A stretch of 49,192 nucleotides of DNA from Chthonomonas sp. UBA1950 (GCA_002336105.1 DDEQ01000049.1:627-49818); one strand, 5' to 3'; counted from the stretch's first letter, positions 7,201 through 14,548 are shown. The notes: a model not told the origin generated them from the sequence alone. Program-made: numbers and translations.

Positions 7201-8792
7201 CAGCTGGACAGACCTTCGTTACGTTCCCAATCCAAACCACAGGCGTCGCGGTTAGCACGAACGTGTCGATTACCGCGTTCGCGCTCGGAATTAGCCGATC
7301 GCAATCATTGCAAATCGTTCCTGCAAGATTGTCAACGGTTACGTTTAACCCAGTTCGTGTTGCAGACGGTTCAACGGCCGTCGGAACGATTACACTGGAT
7401 GGTGCCGCCGGATCTCCAGGATTCGACGTTACGCTCACCTCTTCTTCAACTGGCACGCTGGCGACAACAACTGTTTCGTTCGCGCAAGGTGAGAAGAGCA
7501 AGACCTTCTCGATCACAGCTAACCCGAGTGCAGTGTCAACTTCGATTACGGTTACCGCTAGCCGAGTTGCCTCTCAGGGTTATGTAGCACAAACAATCTC
7601 AGGCATTCTCTATGTAGATGTCTATAGCCTAGCAAGCCTTGCTGTCGTCCCTTCAGTTGTGAACGCTGGTTCAACAACGACAGGAACTGTCGCGATTACA
7701 TCCGCAGCACCAACTGGTGGTGTCGTTGTTGCGATCACATCGGCCGATCCAACACTCGTCGTCGTTCCCGCAACGGTGACGATTCCTGCTGGTGCAACTT
7801 CGGTTGACTTCCCAATCAGCACAACGTTCACAAATGCAGATACCGCTGTTCTACTGACAGCAACTAGAGGTCTGACGACGAAGACGGCAACACTGACCGT
7901 TAAGTCTGCTACCGCAGCCTTGGCAATCTCGCCGAAGACTGTAATCGGTGGTACCGCAACTTGGACTGGTGGTGTCGCAAGCTACCCTGTAGCTACAGCA
8001 ACGCTCAGTGCAGCAGCTCCTGCTGGTGGTCTCGTACTCGGAATCACCGCTACGCCAAGCACAATGGTCACTCTCCCTTCAACTGTAACGGTTGCGGCGG
8101 GAAGTACGACCGCTACGTTCCCAATCATCTCGTCGGTGGTTGGTTCATCGACTGTCGTGACAATTACCGTCTCTAACGGATCGATTGTTGCTTCGGATAC
8201 GATCACCGTCACGCCGCTTGTCCTTACTCTTTCGGTCTCACCGACTGATGTAGTAGGTGGTGTGAACCCGAGCTCGACTGGAACGTTGTCAATCAACGGT
8301 CTTGCGGCTCCTGGCGGAATTACCGTCAACCTCTCGTCGAACATTTCTGCAATTACAGTTCCGACAACGGCTACTGTTGCTGCAGGATCTGGTTCCGTAA
8401 CTTTCCCGATCACGACTTCAAACGTGAGCGCCGTTACAACCGGAACAGTCACCGCGTCGCTTTCGCCACTCGCTCCTGCGACGGCTACTCTGACGCTCCG
8501 ACCCGTTCGACTCCTGTCACTGACCACTTCACCGACTCTAGTCAAAGGTGGTCGAAGCCTAGTCGTCACGGCTACGTTGGATGCTCCGGCTCCTACGGGT
8601 GGTGCAACGATTACGCTTTCGAGTTCTGTAGCTCGATTGCTCAGCCTTCCGACGACGATCTTCGTCCCGGCTGGCCAGACAACGGGAACAGGCAGTGCGC
8701 TCGCGAATCGCGTGTCACGGTCCATCTCTACAAAACTCACCGGAGCCTATAACGACTCTTCCGCATCTGCAACAGTTACGGTTAGCCGCTAA
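4227..8792 (+). CDS. Secreted giant protein: DUF7948-like, SBBP propeller, seven Ig-like repeats
   Basis: A 1521-aa exported protein. It starts MTRIVFGTVLAATVASAS, a signal peptide. Roughly residues 35-245 (ANVGQWDQRALYYN ... LVIDPLIYGSYFGG) resemble the N-terminal DUF7948-type domain found before SBBP beta-propeller repeats. Residues from about 245 to 820 carry propeller-type repeats (GGSLDDD..ALALDADGNAFIAG; GGSSADFGRGVAVDQGGNAYVV). From residue 829 there are seven tandem Ig-like repeats of about 100 aa, starting near 829, 938, 1035, 1135, 1232, 1333 and 1429. They are built on a theme of P-x-x-V-x-GG, TGT-TL, AAPAGG and VPAGxTxATFPI. There is no sortase, PEP-CTERM or type IX signal at the C-terminus. 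Role unknown; adhesion or a surface layer is inference. Codon use in the repeats is uniform, so the repeats are diverged rather than recent duplications. Confidence 0.85.
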   Translation: MTRIVFGTVLAATVASASPPVPGAKLGQVPAGSGAKREKALSALFMANVGQWDQRALYYNHSGDLSYWLTKNGVVLQMDRIDFKNGQSVQGHVIQMSLVGASANPQVVPFGKKETHTDFLLGKKGNFKNVPSYAEVSLKNVYPGVSFRNYSDSGKPRYDFILEAGANPSRIQMKFDGAKSVSVDKSGNLVLATSVGPIKQVGLKAYQQTASGKKPVQVAFEARHGQVGFKLGAYDKSKALVIDPLIYGSYFGGDGAPASGNSNRDDIRSVAADANSSVYMTGWTEAPNFPVIAGGFQTSKVGAVAAFITKFRGDAYTVEYNAFISGSGSDMGDFIAVDPTGSAVWVVGRTSSANFPLVTAGSLVSTSSTNFAIRFDADANTVLNASYATYLGANTGVAEIRGFKIAPNGDLVIAGIINGTLRGAPLNSPLGGQDVYIERLNPSGTAIVWDRYFGGSLDDDMSNEALALDADGNAFIAGTVTWDLLHATQVDLSQPANQSIFETTPGIFPNGRLLRSVDAYVAKIDPAGATVYSGVLGGSSADFGRGVAVDQGGNAYVVAESGSFDFPRTAGVYGEQSLLGTVTITKISSDGSRFLYSTGLNTGGFVTARGIGVDKAGNAYITGVVDEVLIWPQVGQDPAGNPLVPLRHDQKGSIPTTSGAISSSFAVSATDIVDTKDAWLCVLDPTAANLLYGTYIGAKNNEDVHAPYVDQVGDVWVFGITDTYMGYDVFPWPPFSGTAPDPKQVRVFSELPASHITDYAFKPLPNGPFDANNSQRDSVHTLNYAGSNGTIRNGFVGTTQYQYNNPQTVDYHFRSDGYILRFRVNRPVLTSLVLNPTMLGGGKTSSTGADNTTTGTITLSGAAPAGGMDVEVTLDNSVAAQIVGSSDPARLVVTVAAGATTATFKVKSAAVISDTVVAVKANIEGNFKIANLTVRPWLQSITISPSSVTGGNIAQGRIDLVQAAPAGGLDVQVGADQPAFATFPIGNTVTVPAGQTFVTFPIQTTGVAVSTNVSITAFALGISRSQSLQIVPARLSTVTFNPVRVADGSTAVGTITLDGAAGSPGFDVTLTSSSTGTLATTTVSFAQGEKSKTFSITANPSAVSTSITVTASRVASQGYVAQTISGILYVDVYSLASLAVVPSVVNAGSTTTGTVAITSAAPTGGVVVAITSADPTLVVVPATVTIPAGATSVDFPISTTFTNADTAVLLTATRGLTTKTATLTVKSATAALAISPKTVIGGTATWTGGVASYPVATATLSAAAPAGGLVLGITATPSTMVTLPSTVTVAAGSTTATFPIISSVVGSSTVVTITVSNGSIVASDTITVTPLVLTLSVSPTDVVGGVNPSSTGTLSINGLAAPGGITVNLSSNISAITVPTTATVAAGSGSVTFPITTSNVSAVTTGTVTASLSPLAPATATLTLRPVRLLSLTTSPTLVKGGRSLVVTATLDAPAPTGGATITLSSSVARLLSLPTTIFVPAGQTTGTGSALANRVSRSISTKLTGAYNDSSASATVTVSR

Positions 8793-8815
8793 AGGTAAAG
8801 CTCGCTGAAACAATC

Positions 8816-8851
8816 GAGGACTCGGGCCAAATGGCCTGAGTCCTCTTTTTT
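8816..8851 (+). terminator. Rho-independent terminator of the SBBP/Ig gene
   Basis: A 13-bp stem (8816-8828 with 8833-8845, one G-U pair), AAAT loop and a run of six T. Confidence 0.9.
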
Positions 8852-8890
8852 GATTGAGGGTTTTGGCAAGCAATAAGGTAAAAATTAGTT

Positions 8891-9076
8891 GTGAGCAAGG
8901 CAGCGACACTAATTCTAGGAATTTCCATCGGAGTGTTCGGAACGATACTGTATCGCCGATTGGAGCAGGTTGTAAAAGAGGAAGATCCTTCCAAGTTATT
9001 GGATAGGGTTTCAGACCAGCTTGAAGCTCTCGAGCGAAAGGCAAAGGGAATAACCGAAAACGCAGAAGTTGCCTAA
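8891..9076 (+). CDS. Small single-pass membrane protein with C-terminal coiled coil
   Basis: A 61-aa protein from a GTG start. Residues 4-21 (AATLILGISIGVFGTILY) form one transmembrane helix, followed by basic RR and a charged helix with heptad-like spacing (VVKEEDPSKLLDRVSDQLEALERKAKGI). The layout resembles YtxH-type or phage-shock small anchors, but no family is recognisable. It lies alone between two strong terminators, so it is its own transcription unit, which supports it being a real gene. No Shine-Dalgarno is visible before the GTG. Confidence 0.7.
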   Translation: MSKAATLILGISIGVFGTILYRRLEQVVKEEDPSKLLDRVSDQLEALERKAKGITENAEVA

Positions 9077-9077
9077 A

Positions 9078-9118
9078 AGAAAAAGCCCCTGTTCCTAAAA
9101 GAACCAGGGGCTTTTTTT
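9078..9118. terminator. Bidirectional terminator between small membrane gene and gpmA
   Basis: AGCCCCTG-T-TTC pairs with GAA-C-CAGGGGCT, with A-runs on the left and seven T on the right, so it has a U-tract in both directions. It serves the convergent small membrane gene and gpmA. Confidence 0.88.
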
Positions 9119-9134
9119 GTTTGAGGTTGAGACG

Positions 9135-9740
9135 TTATAGAATCTCTTTGCTGAGTACGTTGCCTTCTGTATCGAGATCGTAGACGAGAGGAACGGCTGT
9201 TCCAAGGTTCAGTTCAAGAACTTCTTCCTTGGTCAGCTTATCCAACGCCATGACGATCGAACGGTTGGAGTTACCATGAGCAACAACGAGGACGTTCTTG
9301 CCTTGAGCGATATCGCCTAAAATGCATCTCTCAAAGAAGGGAAGAGTTCGCTCTGCCGTGTTCTTGAGGGCTTCACCATTGGGTGGTGGGACGTCGAAAC
9401 TGCGTCGCCAGATTTTGACCTGATCCGCGCCGAACTTCTCTGCGGTTCGGGCTTTGTTCAACCCTTGAAGGTCACCATAATGACGCTCGTTGAGGGCCTG
9501 GTCGCGTATCGTTGGAACTTCCACACCCATAGACTCAAGAATGAGCTGTAGAGTGTTCTGAGCTCGAGTTAGCGCACTCGTGTAAGCTACATCGATCTGA
9601 ACGCCTTTAAGCTTTAGACCAGCAGCCTTCGCCTCTTCGCGGCCCTGGGGAGTCAGTGGGACATCAACCCAACCTGTAAATCGATCTTCGAGATTCCACA
9701 GCGATTGGCCGTGGCGCACAAGGATTAGTTTAGGCACCAT
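9135..9740 (-). CDS. gpmA: 2,3-bisphosphoglycerate-dependent phosphoglycerate mutase
   Basis: Interconverts 3- and 2-phosphoglycerate in glycolysis. The histidine phosphatase fold is clear: LVRHG with the phospho-acceptor His10, TSALTRAQNT, ERHYGDLQG with Glu85 as the likely proton donor, and VVAHGNS with His155. At 201 aa it is shorter than the 230-250 aa E. coli-type enzyme and lacks part of the insert after the YGDLQGLNK motif, as in compact members. The ERHYGxLQGLNK signature favours mutase over a generic phosphatase. It lies alone on the minus strand; TAGGCT stands only 3 nt before the ATG. Confidence 0.93.
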   Translation of the reverse strand: MVPKLILVRHGQSLWNLEDRFTGWVDVPLTPQGREEAKAAGLKLKGVQIDVAYTSALTRAQNTLQLILESMGVEVPTIRDQALNERHYGDLQGLNKARTAEKFGADQVKIWRRSFDVPPPNGEALKNTAERTLPFFERCILGDIAQGKNVLVVAHGNSNRSIVMALDKLTKEEVLELNLGTAVPLVYDLDTEGNVLSKEIL

Positions 9741-9821
9741 GATAGCCTACTTTAAATCTCGCCGTTGTCTGCACTTGGTGCTAAGGCATTGCTTAGCTGT
9801 TCGCAATCAGCCCGAAGCCGG

Positions 9822-9827
9822 TAGGCT
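9822..9827 (+). promoter_or_regulatory. Candidate -10 box directly before the kinase gene
   Basis: TAGGCT ends 5 nt before the TTG at 9833, with no ribosome-binding site between. It fits the leaderless pattern seen at other starts in the window. Confidence 0.3.
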
Positions 9828-9832
9828 CTGAC

Positions 9833-10654
9833 TTGATCATGAAAGAAGTTACGCCTTCGGATCGCTTCCTGAAAGCCTCTCGCAGGCTCGGATTCAAGCC
9901 AGTTGGAATGCTACCAGGAGCAACCTGTTCCGAGGTAAGGAGCGGTGTTACGAGCCAAGGGCTAAGCGCGGTTTTGAAAGTCGCAGACATTGGGACCGAG
10001 GAGTCAAAATCCATTGAGACACTGAATGCTTTTGAACATTTTGGTGGCGTTCATATCCTCTGTGTAGACTCCGAAACTAATGGCGTCCTGATGCCACTTC
10101 TGACTCCGGGAACGGATCTAGCCTCAGCAGGGCTAGATGATCACGACGCAACCTGCATTTGCGCAAAGTTGATCCTTACTCTTCGAAAGGCACCAATTGT
10201 TGAGGTAAACACTCTGGCAGAATGGTTTCAAGAACTTTGGGATGCTGATGCCACGATCCCGCTGGTAATGAAAGCCCGAGATGTCGCGAGACATCTTCTG
10301 CTCACCACTGACCGGAATTGTCTTCTTCATGGTGATTTGCATCATTTCAATATGCTTCTTGGAGATCAAGGCTGGACCGTAATTGATCCGAAAGGAGTCA
10401 TTGGTGATCCTGCTTTTGAGATTACGGGATTCATGCGAAATCCAGTGGGACTCCACCTCGGTGCTGATTGCATGAGACAACGGCTGGAAACCTTTGCAGA
10501 GTTACTTGGCGACCCTATCGAAAGGTTATGGGGGTGGTCGTTCTGTCAAACGGTCCTAAGCTACGTGTGGGGAGACTGTTCAGGCTTTTCCGACTCGTGG
10601 AAAGAAGCTGCGACCGCTATCTTGGCAGCTGGTGAGCAGTTGGGTTTGGCCTAG
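9833..10654 (+). CDS. APH(6)/hydroxyurea-type phosphotransferase family kinase
   Basis: Small-molecule kinase of the aminoglycoside 6-phosphotransferase/hydroxyurea phosphotransferase family (StrB-like). Lys49 in SAVLKVAD and Glu62 are the N-lobe nucleotide residues. LLHGDLHHFN (catalytic Asp168) and VIDPKG (metal-binding Asp185) are the C-lobe motifs, and GDPAFEITGFMRNP follows as in the family. The 273-aa length fits. The TTG at 9833 or the ATG at 9839 could start translation. Known relatives inactivate streptomycin or hydroxyurea; whether this one does is unproven, and the natural substrate may be a metabolite. It is followed 18 bases later by the M20 peptidase. Confidence 0.85.
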   Translation: MIMKEVTPSDRFLKASRRLGFKPVGMLPGATCSEVRSGVTSQGLSAVLKVADIGTEESKSIETLNAFEHFGGVHILCVDSETNGVLMPLLTPGTDLASAGLDDHDATCICAKLILTLRKAPIVEVNTLAEWFQELWDADATIPLVMKARDVARHLLLTTDRNCLLHGDLHHFNMLLGDQGWTVIDPKGVIGDPAFEITGFMRNPVGLHLGADCMRQRLETFAELLGDPIERLWGWSFCQTVLSYVWGDCSGFSDSWKEAATAILAAGEQLGLA

Positions 10655-10660
10655 TCTAGG

Positions 10661-10666
10661 TACCCT
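10661..10666 (+). promoter_or_regulatory. Candidate -10 box for leaderless peptidase mRNA
   Basis: TACCCT ends exactly 6 nt before the GTG at 10673, the spacing that would put the transcript start on the start codon. No Shine-Dalgarno is present. Confidence 0.35.
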
Positions 10667-10672
10667 TTTGAT

Positions 10673-11794
10673 GTGATCAATGAAGAACGGCTCGTCAAGC
10701 TATTTTTAGACCTAATCCACATCAATTCTCCTTCGTTGGAAGAACAAGAGGTTGTTAGCTGGACTAAGCAATATCTTGTTGATTGTGGATTCGAAGTCCA
10801 CGAGGATGATGCCGGCAATAGAATAGGCGGGAACGCCAACAACCTGATCGTTTGGCTACGTGGTTCAAAGCAAGATAAGCCAAAGGTGTTCCTTTCCGCT
10901 CACTTTGACACCGTTGAGCCGACTCCCAACATTGTTGTCGAAGAGGTTGACGGGGTTTTTACAGCGTCAACCGATACCATTTTGGGGGCTGATGACAAGG
11001 GCGGTATGGCACCAGCTATCGAAGCATTACTGACGCTAAAGGAATCTGGACTTGAACACGGCGACATCTGCTTACTGCTCTCGGTTGCCGAAGAGATAGG
11101 GTTGAAAGGTGCAGAAGCCGTTCGAATTGATGACCTGAATCTTGATTTTGGTTATGTTCTCGATACGGGTCCTCCTGTTGGTTCATTTGTGACTAGAACA
11201 GCGACTCACGACAAACTGGATGTGGTTGTTATGGGCAAGCCTGCTCATGCAGGGAAAGACCCAGAACGAGGCATAAATGCGATCCAGGTCGCGTCAAGAG
11301 CAGTTGCAGAAATGAAACTGGGACGAATTGGCCCAGAGACAACTGCAAACATTGGCATCATCGAAGGTGGAACAGCCGTCAATGTGGTTTGCCCGAGTGT
11401 GCGATTACGAGCGGAAGCCAGAAGCACTAGCATCGACGAACTAGACGCCCAGGTCGGCCACATGATCGAAAGGTTTGAAGTTGCCGCTCGCGAAGCTGGC
11501 ACCACTGTCGAGATTGATCACCATCGCCACTACGTATCGTTCAACGTCGATCCCCTTTCACCGGTTGTTGTCGCCGCTCAAAAGGCCGCTTTGGCGCTTG
11601 GCCTAGAACCAACACTAAGAACGACTTTAGGAGGTAGCGATGCGAATATTTATAACGCAAAAGGTCTGCCCTGTATCGTCGTTGCTACTGGCATGGACAA
11701 GATTCATACGCACGATGAAAAGATCTCTCGAGCGGACTTGATCAAAACTGCTGAGCTAGCCTATGAAATCCTTCTCAAGACGAGTGTTGAATAA
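10673..11794 (+). CDS. M20 family metallopeptidase, peptidase T-like
   Basis: Cytoplasmic two-zinc aminopeptidase of the tripeptidase T-like branch. The metal-site residues are in order: His77 and Asp79 (SAHFDT), bridging Asp107 (GADDKGG), the Glu pair at 140-141 (SVAEEIG), Asp164 (VLDTG), and the C-terminal His345/His347 (IHTHDE). The lid/dimerisation domain lies at about residues 180-290 (KPAHAGKDPERGINAI). The length (373 aa) matches this subfamily. It probably hydrolyses di- or tripeptides. GTG start; an overlapping ATG two bases earlier is out of frame and stops at once. Confidence 0.92.
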   Translation: MINEERLVKLFLDLIHINSPSLEEQEVVSWTKQYLVDCGFEVHEDDAGNRIGGNANNLIVWLRGSKQDKPKVFLSAHFDTVEPTPNIVVEEVDGVFTASTDTILGADDKGGMAPAIEALLTLKESGLEHGDICLLLSVAEEIGLKGAEAVRIDDLNLDFGYVLDTGPPVGSFVTRTATHDKLDVVVMGKPAHAGKDPERGINAIQVASRAVAEMKLGRIGPETTANIGIIEGGTAVNVVCPSVRLRAEARSTSIDELDAQVGHMIERFEVAAREAGTTVEIDHHRHYVSFNVDPLSPVVVAAQKAALALGLEPTLRTTLGGSDANIYNAKGLPCIVVATGMDKIHTHDEKISRADLIKTAELAYEILLKTSVE

Positions 11795-11857
11795 CGAGAT
11801 TCAAGACTGCTATAGTTGGGTACCCGCGGTATTTTGCGGGGTGCTGGAGTATTACGC

Positions 11858-12364
11858 ATGAACCGAAATCAGATTGCCGGAGCACTTATCGCGCTTACAG
11901 TTCTTGGTGCCGCAACTAACGCAGTTGCATCGACCGATCAAGCTGGTATCAGCTTCCGAATTGGTACCGCGCTTCCGACAGACCGCGTTGCAAAGAACGA
12001 GGGCGATTACTACATCGCTTATGGTGTTGACTACAAGTTAGCCGATATCAAGATGAAAGGTCTTGAGGGCTACAAGAGCTCGCTTAGCCTGAGCTTTGAC
12101 TACTACGGGAAAGGCGATGTTCGCAACATTCCGGTTTTGGTGAACTACGTCGGTAAGGTTGGCGCTCTTTACTACACCGCTGGCGTTGGTGTTGGCTTCA
12201 CACAGATTCCCGAGGACAACAAAACACGAGTTGCCTACGGCGCTGGTGTTGGATACGAGTTTGGTAGCCAGAGCGAGAACCCTGTTTTCGTCGAAGCGAA
12301 GTTCCTTGGCACAACTGAGCCAAAGGTCAATGCTTTCGGCATTTACTTCGGCATCCGGTTCTAA
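11858..12364 (+). CDS. Small outer-membrane beta-barrel candidate
   Basis: A 168-aa exported protein. ATG 11858 is preceded by GGAG at a spacing of 8 and gives a clean signal peptide (MNRNQIAGALIALTVLGAATNAVAS). The mature part alternates polar and aromatic/glycine residues in about eight strands (YYIAYGVDYKL, SLSLSFDYYG, ALYYTAGVGVGF, VAYGAGVGYEFG, FVEAKFL) and ends in aromatic-rich NAFGIYFGIRF with terminal Phe, the beta-barrel assembly signature. It resembles OmpA/OmpW-like 8-strand barrels in size, but the family is not recognised. TATAGT near 11810 may be its -10. A stem-loop (ACCCGC/GCGGGGT) lies in the leader. Confidence 0.75.
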   Translation: MNRNQIAGALIALTVLGAATNAVASTDQAGISFRIGTALPTDRVAKNEGDYYIAYGVDYKLADIKMKGLEGYKSSLSLSFDYYGKGDVRNIPVLVNYVGKVGALYYTAGVGVGFTQIPEDNKTRVAYGAGVGYEFGSQSENPVFVEAKFLGTTEPKVNAFGIYFGIRF

Positions 12365-12377
12365 AGCCTGATCTTTT

Positions 12378-12415
12378 ACACCTGCTTTGTCCGCACGGAT
12401 AAGGCGGGTGTTTTT
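12378..12415 (+). terminator. Terminator after the beta-barrel gene
   Basis: An 11-bp stem with two G-U pairs (12378-12388 with 12401-12411) and a small inner TCCG/CGGA pairing, followed by TTTT. Confidence 0.8.
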
Positions 12416-12443
12416 GCTTGTAATTGTCTTTTTGACGTGTTTA

Positions 12444-12472
12444 GTGAACGTTATTCTTTGCGTCACGTCAAA
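12444..12472 (+). promoter_or_regulatory. Sigma-E-like promoter upstream of the ECF sigma operon
   Basis: GTGAACGT (12444-12451), then exactly 15 bp, then GTCAAA (12467-12472). This follows the E. coli sigma-E layout of GGAACTT-N15-GTCAA. Predicted start near 12479. It implies the operon is switched on by its own sigma factor. Confidence 0.6.
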
Positions 12473-12524
12473 GCTTGCAAGCATGGAACTATGCATCGGA
12501 GTTAGTCGGTTGTCTCGAAACACA

Positions 12525-13109
12525 ATGAACGACGCGGCCACAGAGCAAGCGCTCGTCGATCGCTGCCGTAAGTTAGACGTCGACGCGTTTGGAAAACTCG
12601 TCGATGCATATCAGGGAAGAGTTTTTGGCTTTGTGCGGCGAATGGTACAGAAGCCCGAAGAAGCCGAAGATATCACTCAAGAGGTTTTCATTCGAGCTTT
12701 TCAAAGTTTCGAGAGATTCGATGGGAGATCGTCTGTTCGAACATGGTTATTTAGAATTGCCTATAACCTTTGCATCGACCGATCCCGAAAACTTGGAAGA
12801 ACGTTCGATGAAACGTCGATTATCGACAGTGAACTCGGGGAAGAAATCGAGATTTCTGACCAGCGCTGGCAACCTGATCAGTTGTTCCTTGATACAGAGC
12901 TAATGGATCTGGTCGAATCAGCGCTTGCGACCATGAGCGACAAACTAAAAAGCGTGTTGCTTCTGCACGATAAAGAGGATTTGCAATACGAAGAGATCGC
13001 AAAGATGCTAGGGGTTCCGGTTGGTACCGTAAAGAGTCGGCTATTCTTAGCTAGAGCGCATTTGCAAAACGCAGTTTCGGGCTATCTAAAGGTGGACGAA
13101 GCAAAATGA
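12525..13109 (+). CDS. ECF-family RNA polymerase sigma factor (RpoE-like)
   Basis: A 194-aa extracytoplasmic-function sigma factor. Region 2 runs from ALVDRCRKLDVDAFGKLVDAYQ through EEAEDITQEVFIRAFQSFERF to the WLFRIAYNLCID core. A linker follows, then region 4 with the helix-turn-helix YEEIAKMLGVPVGTVKSRLFLARAHL. ATG 12525 gives the usual N-terminus; ATG 12483 is possible, while the open frame back to 12387 overlaps the previous terminator and is not coding. Stop overlaps the next start by four bases (ATGA), coupling it to the anti-sigma candidate. The upstream sigma-E-like promoter suggests autoregulation. Confidence 0.94.
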   Translation: MNDAATEQALVDRCRKLDVDAFGKLVDAYQGRVFGFVRRMVQKPEEAEDITQEVFIRAFQSFERFDGRSSVRTWLFRIAYNLCIDRSRKLGRTFDETSIIDSELGEEIEISDQRWQPDQLFLDTELMDLVESALATMSDKLKSVLLLHDKEDLQYEEIAKMLGVPVGTVKSRLFLARAHLQNAVSGYLKVDEAK

Positions 13110-13543
13110 AACAATCTAATACTGAAATCGATCGTAAATTGAGTTCACCTCAGCAGCAGTCGATGGCAAACTTAGTCCGCGACTTGCCAGAAGAAACAAT
13201 GAGCCTTTCTTGGCGCAGTAGCCTAAATGAAAAGATCCTACTGGAAGCAAGCCGCAAACAAAAGAAGAGGTTTGTTCTTAGGTTTGTTCGGCCAGTTGCC
13301 GGGTTAGCTACTGCCAGTGTGTTCGTGTTCTGCTTCTTTGCTTTAAAGCAAGGTGACCTGGACTCGGCCAGTAGTCCAAAACGCGCAGGGCTAGAAGCTA
13401 GTTTGGTGAGTTTCCATCGTGAGAATTCCACCAGTTTTGATGTTACGGGGGTCGGTTTGTCGTTGCCTGAAGCGCTCAATGACCACACTGTAGTTAAAGA
13501 GTCGAGTTCGGAATGGACAGAGTCAGATATCGAGGGACTTTAA
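13106..13543 (+). CDS. Putative membrane anti-sigma factor (RseA-like position, no zinc motif)
   Basis: A 145-aa single-pass membrane protein in the position of an anti-sigma gene. Residues 1-50 are a polar cytoplasmic segment (NLVRDLPEETMSLSWRSSLNEKILLEAS, reminiscent of the short helical N-terminus of anti-sigma factors). The RPVAGLATASVFVFCFFAL stretch (about 61-80) is the transmembrane helix, and the rest is a periplasmic Ser-rich tail. The HxxxCxxC zinc anti-sigma motif is absent. It is coupled to the sigma gene by ATGA, and its last 31 bases overlap the RseB-like gene. The call rests on synteny plus topology rather than on a recognised domain. Confidence 0.65.
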   Translation: MKQSNTEIDRKLSSPQQQSMANLVRDLPEETMSLSWRSSLNEKILLEASRKQKKRFVLRFVRPVAGLATASVFVFCFFALKQGDLDSASSPKRAGLEASLVSFHRENSTSFDVTGVGLSLPEALNDHTVVKESSSEWTESDIEGL

Positions 13544-14532
13544 GTCGTTTAGCTGTAAGCTTGTTGATGGCACTGACAGTTATTTCGGCTGTCAGTGCTC
13601 AATCACGTCCGCGATTACCTCACGATCCTATTCCATTGGATGGTGTTCCTCGGTTGTTACTACGCGCAATTCGAGGTGCCGCAACCGTTCGCTTACATGG
13701 AGTGAGAACCGTTGAGTTTCATTTCGGCAAGAACGCCGATCACCATGAGGAATACGTCACCAGAGATGGCGAGTTTGTTCGTATCGAGTTTCCCAGTAAC
13801 TCAAAGTTTTCGGGACAAATTATCGTTGAGGATGGAAAGGAGCGAAGGCACTACTTCCCGGACAAAAATGAGATCCGAGTTCTTCCTCCAAGAAGAGAAG
13901 AGGCTCTCAACAAACTTATCCGATTGTCAAAAGGTGGCTTCGGAAAAAGATTCCAAATAAAGCTAGGTTCGGGAGAGAAAGTCGCCGGGTACCCAACGGC
14001 AACCATTTCGGTTGAAGATTCGGACGGAAACGTTGTCGATAAAATCTTCATTGAACCTAAAACCGGTGCGGTTCTTAAGCGATACATTTTTGACAAAGCG
14101 GGGACAAGAGTGGGAATGTTTGAATTCCAAGAAGTCGATCTGCATCCCGCTCGTTTCTCCCCCGAGCTGTTTAAGATCGAGCGGAAGGGCGCAAAGGTTG
14201 TAACACCTTATGATAACCTTCGGCGGTTAGCATTAAAAGAAGGGTTTGAAAATGTTTACCTTCCTCGGTACACCGGGTACTTGCTCGAATGGGTGAAGGT
14301 GCAGAAAGAGCAGGGTAGCCCTGTTCTCATTCAGGTGTACAGTTGTGATGAGCGTAAGCTCACTATGTTTCAAATTAAAGGCAACCTTGATCAGGCTCAA
14401 TTAAACAAATTCGTTCGTTCTGAATTCAAAGTCAAGACATGGCGCATGAACGGAGAAACGTTTGTTTTAATGGGCGGACATGATATGGAAGCCTTGAACC
14501 ACTTGGCGAAAGTCCTAGGTGAGGGAACCTAG
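13513..14532 (+). CDS. RseB/MucB-like periplasmic sensor of the ECF sigma system
   Basis: A 339-aa exported protein with signal peptide (LAVSLLMALTVISAVSA, cut before QSRPR). The central part has the LolA/RseB-type beta-sheet layout: HFGKNADHHEEYVTRDGEFVRIEFP, RRHYFPDKNEIRVLPP, VAGYPTATISVEDSDGN and the telltale IEPKTGAVLKRYIFDKAGTRVGMFEFQEVDL, close to the MucB/RseB pattern in which a processed residue is followed by a description of the protein's own change. The C-terminal domain (VYLPRYTGYLLEWVKVQKEQG...LIQVYSCDERKLTMFQIK) matches the second RseB domain layout. In gamma-proteobacteria RseB protects RseA from cleavage and senses misassembled outer-membrane components. That function here is inferred from the operon. 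Confidence 0.75.
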   Translation: MDRVRYRGTLSRLAVSLLMALTVISAVSAQSRPRLPHDPIPLDGVPRLLLRAIRGAATVRLHGVRTVEFHFGKNADHHEEYVTRDGEFVRIEFPSNSKFSGQIIVEDGKERRHYFPDKNEIRVLPPRREEALNKLIRLSKGGFGKRFQIKLGSGEKVAGYPTATISVEDSDGNVVDKIFIEPKTGAVLKRYIFDKAGTRVGMFEFQEVDLHPARFSPELFKIERKGAKVVTPYDNLRRLALKEGFENVYLPRYTGYLLEWVKVQKEQGSPVLIQVYSCDERKLTMFQIKGNLDQAQLNKFVRSEFKVKTWRMNGETFVLMGGHDMEALNHLAKVLGEGT

Positions 14533-14548
14533 AAGGGCTTTCACGAGT

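Noticed and set aside
6994..7587. 197-codon plus-strand frame inside the Ig-repeat gene
   Set aside because: Arg/Leu/Ser-rich frame-shifted shadow of the same repeats.
7982..8740. 252-codon minus-strand frame inside the Ig-repeat gene
   Set aside because: Val/Thr-rich shadow of the repeats; the plus-strand gene has promoter, signal peptide and terminator.
6711..8791. Possible CRISPR or DNA-level repeats
   Set aside because: The periodicity is at protein level (about 300 bases per unit) with diverged nucleotides; no short exact repeats with spacers exist here or elsewhere in the window.
12387..12524. Extension of the sigma gene upstream
   Set aside because: It overlaps the preceding terminator and the sigma-E-like promoter.
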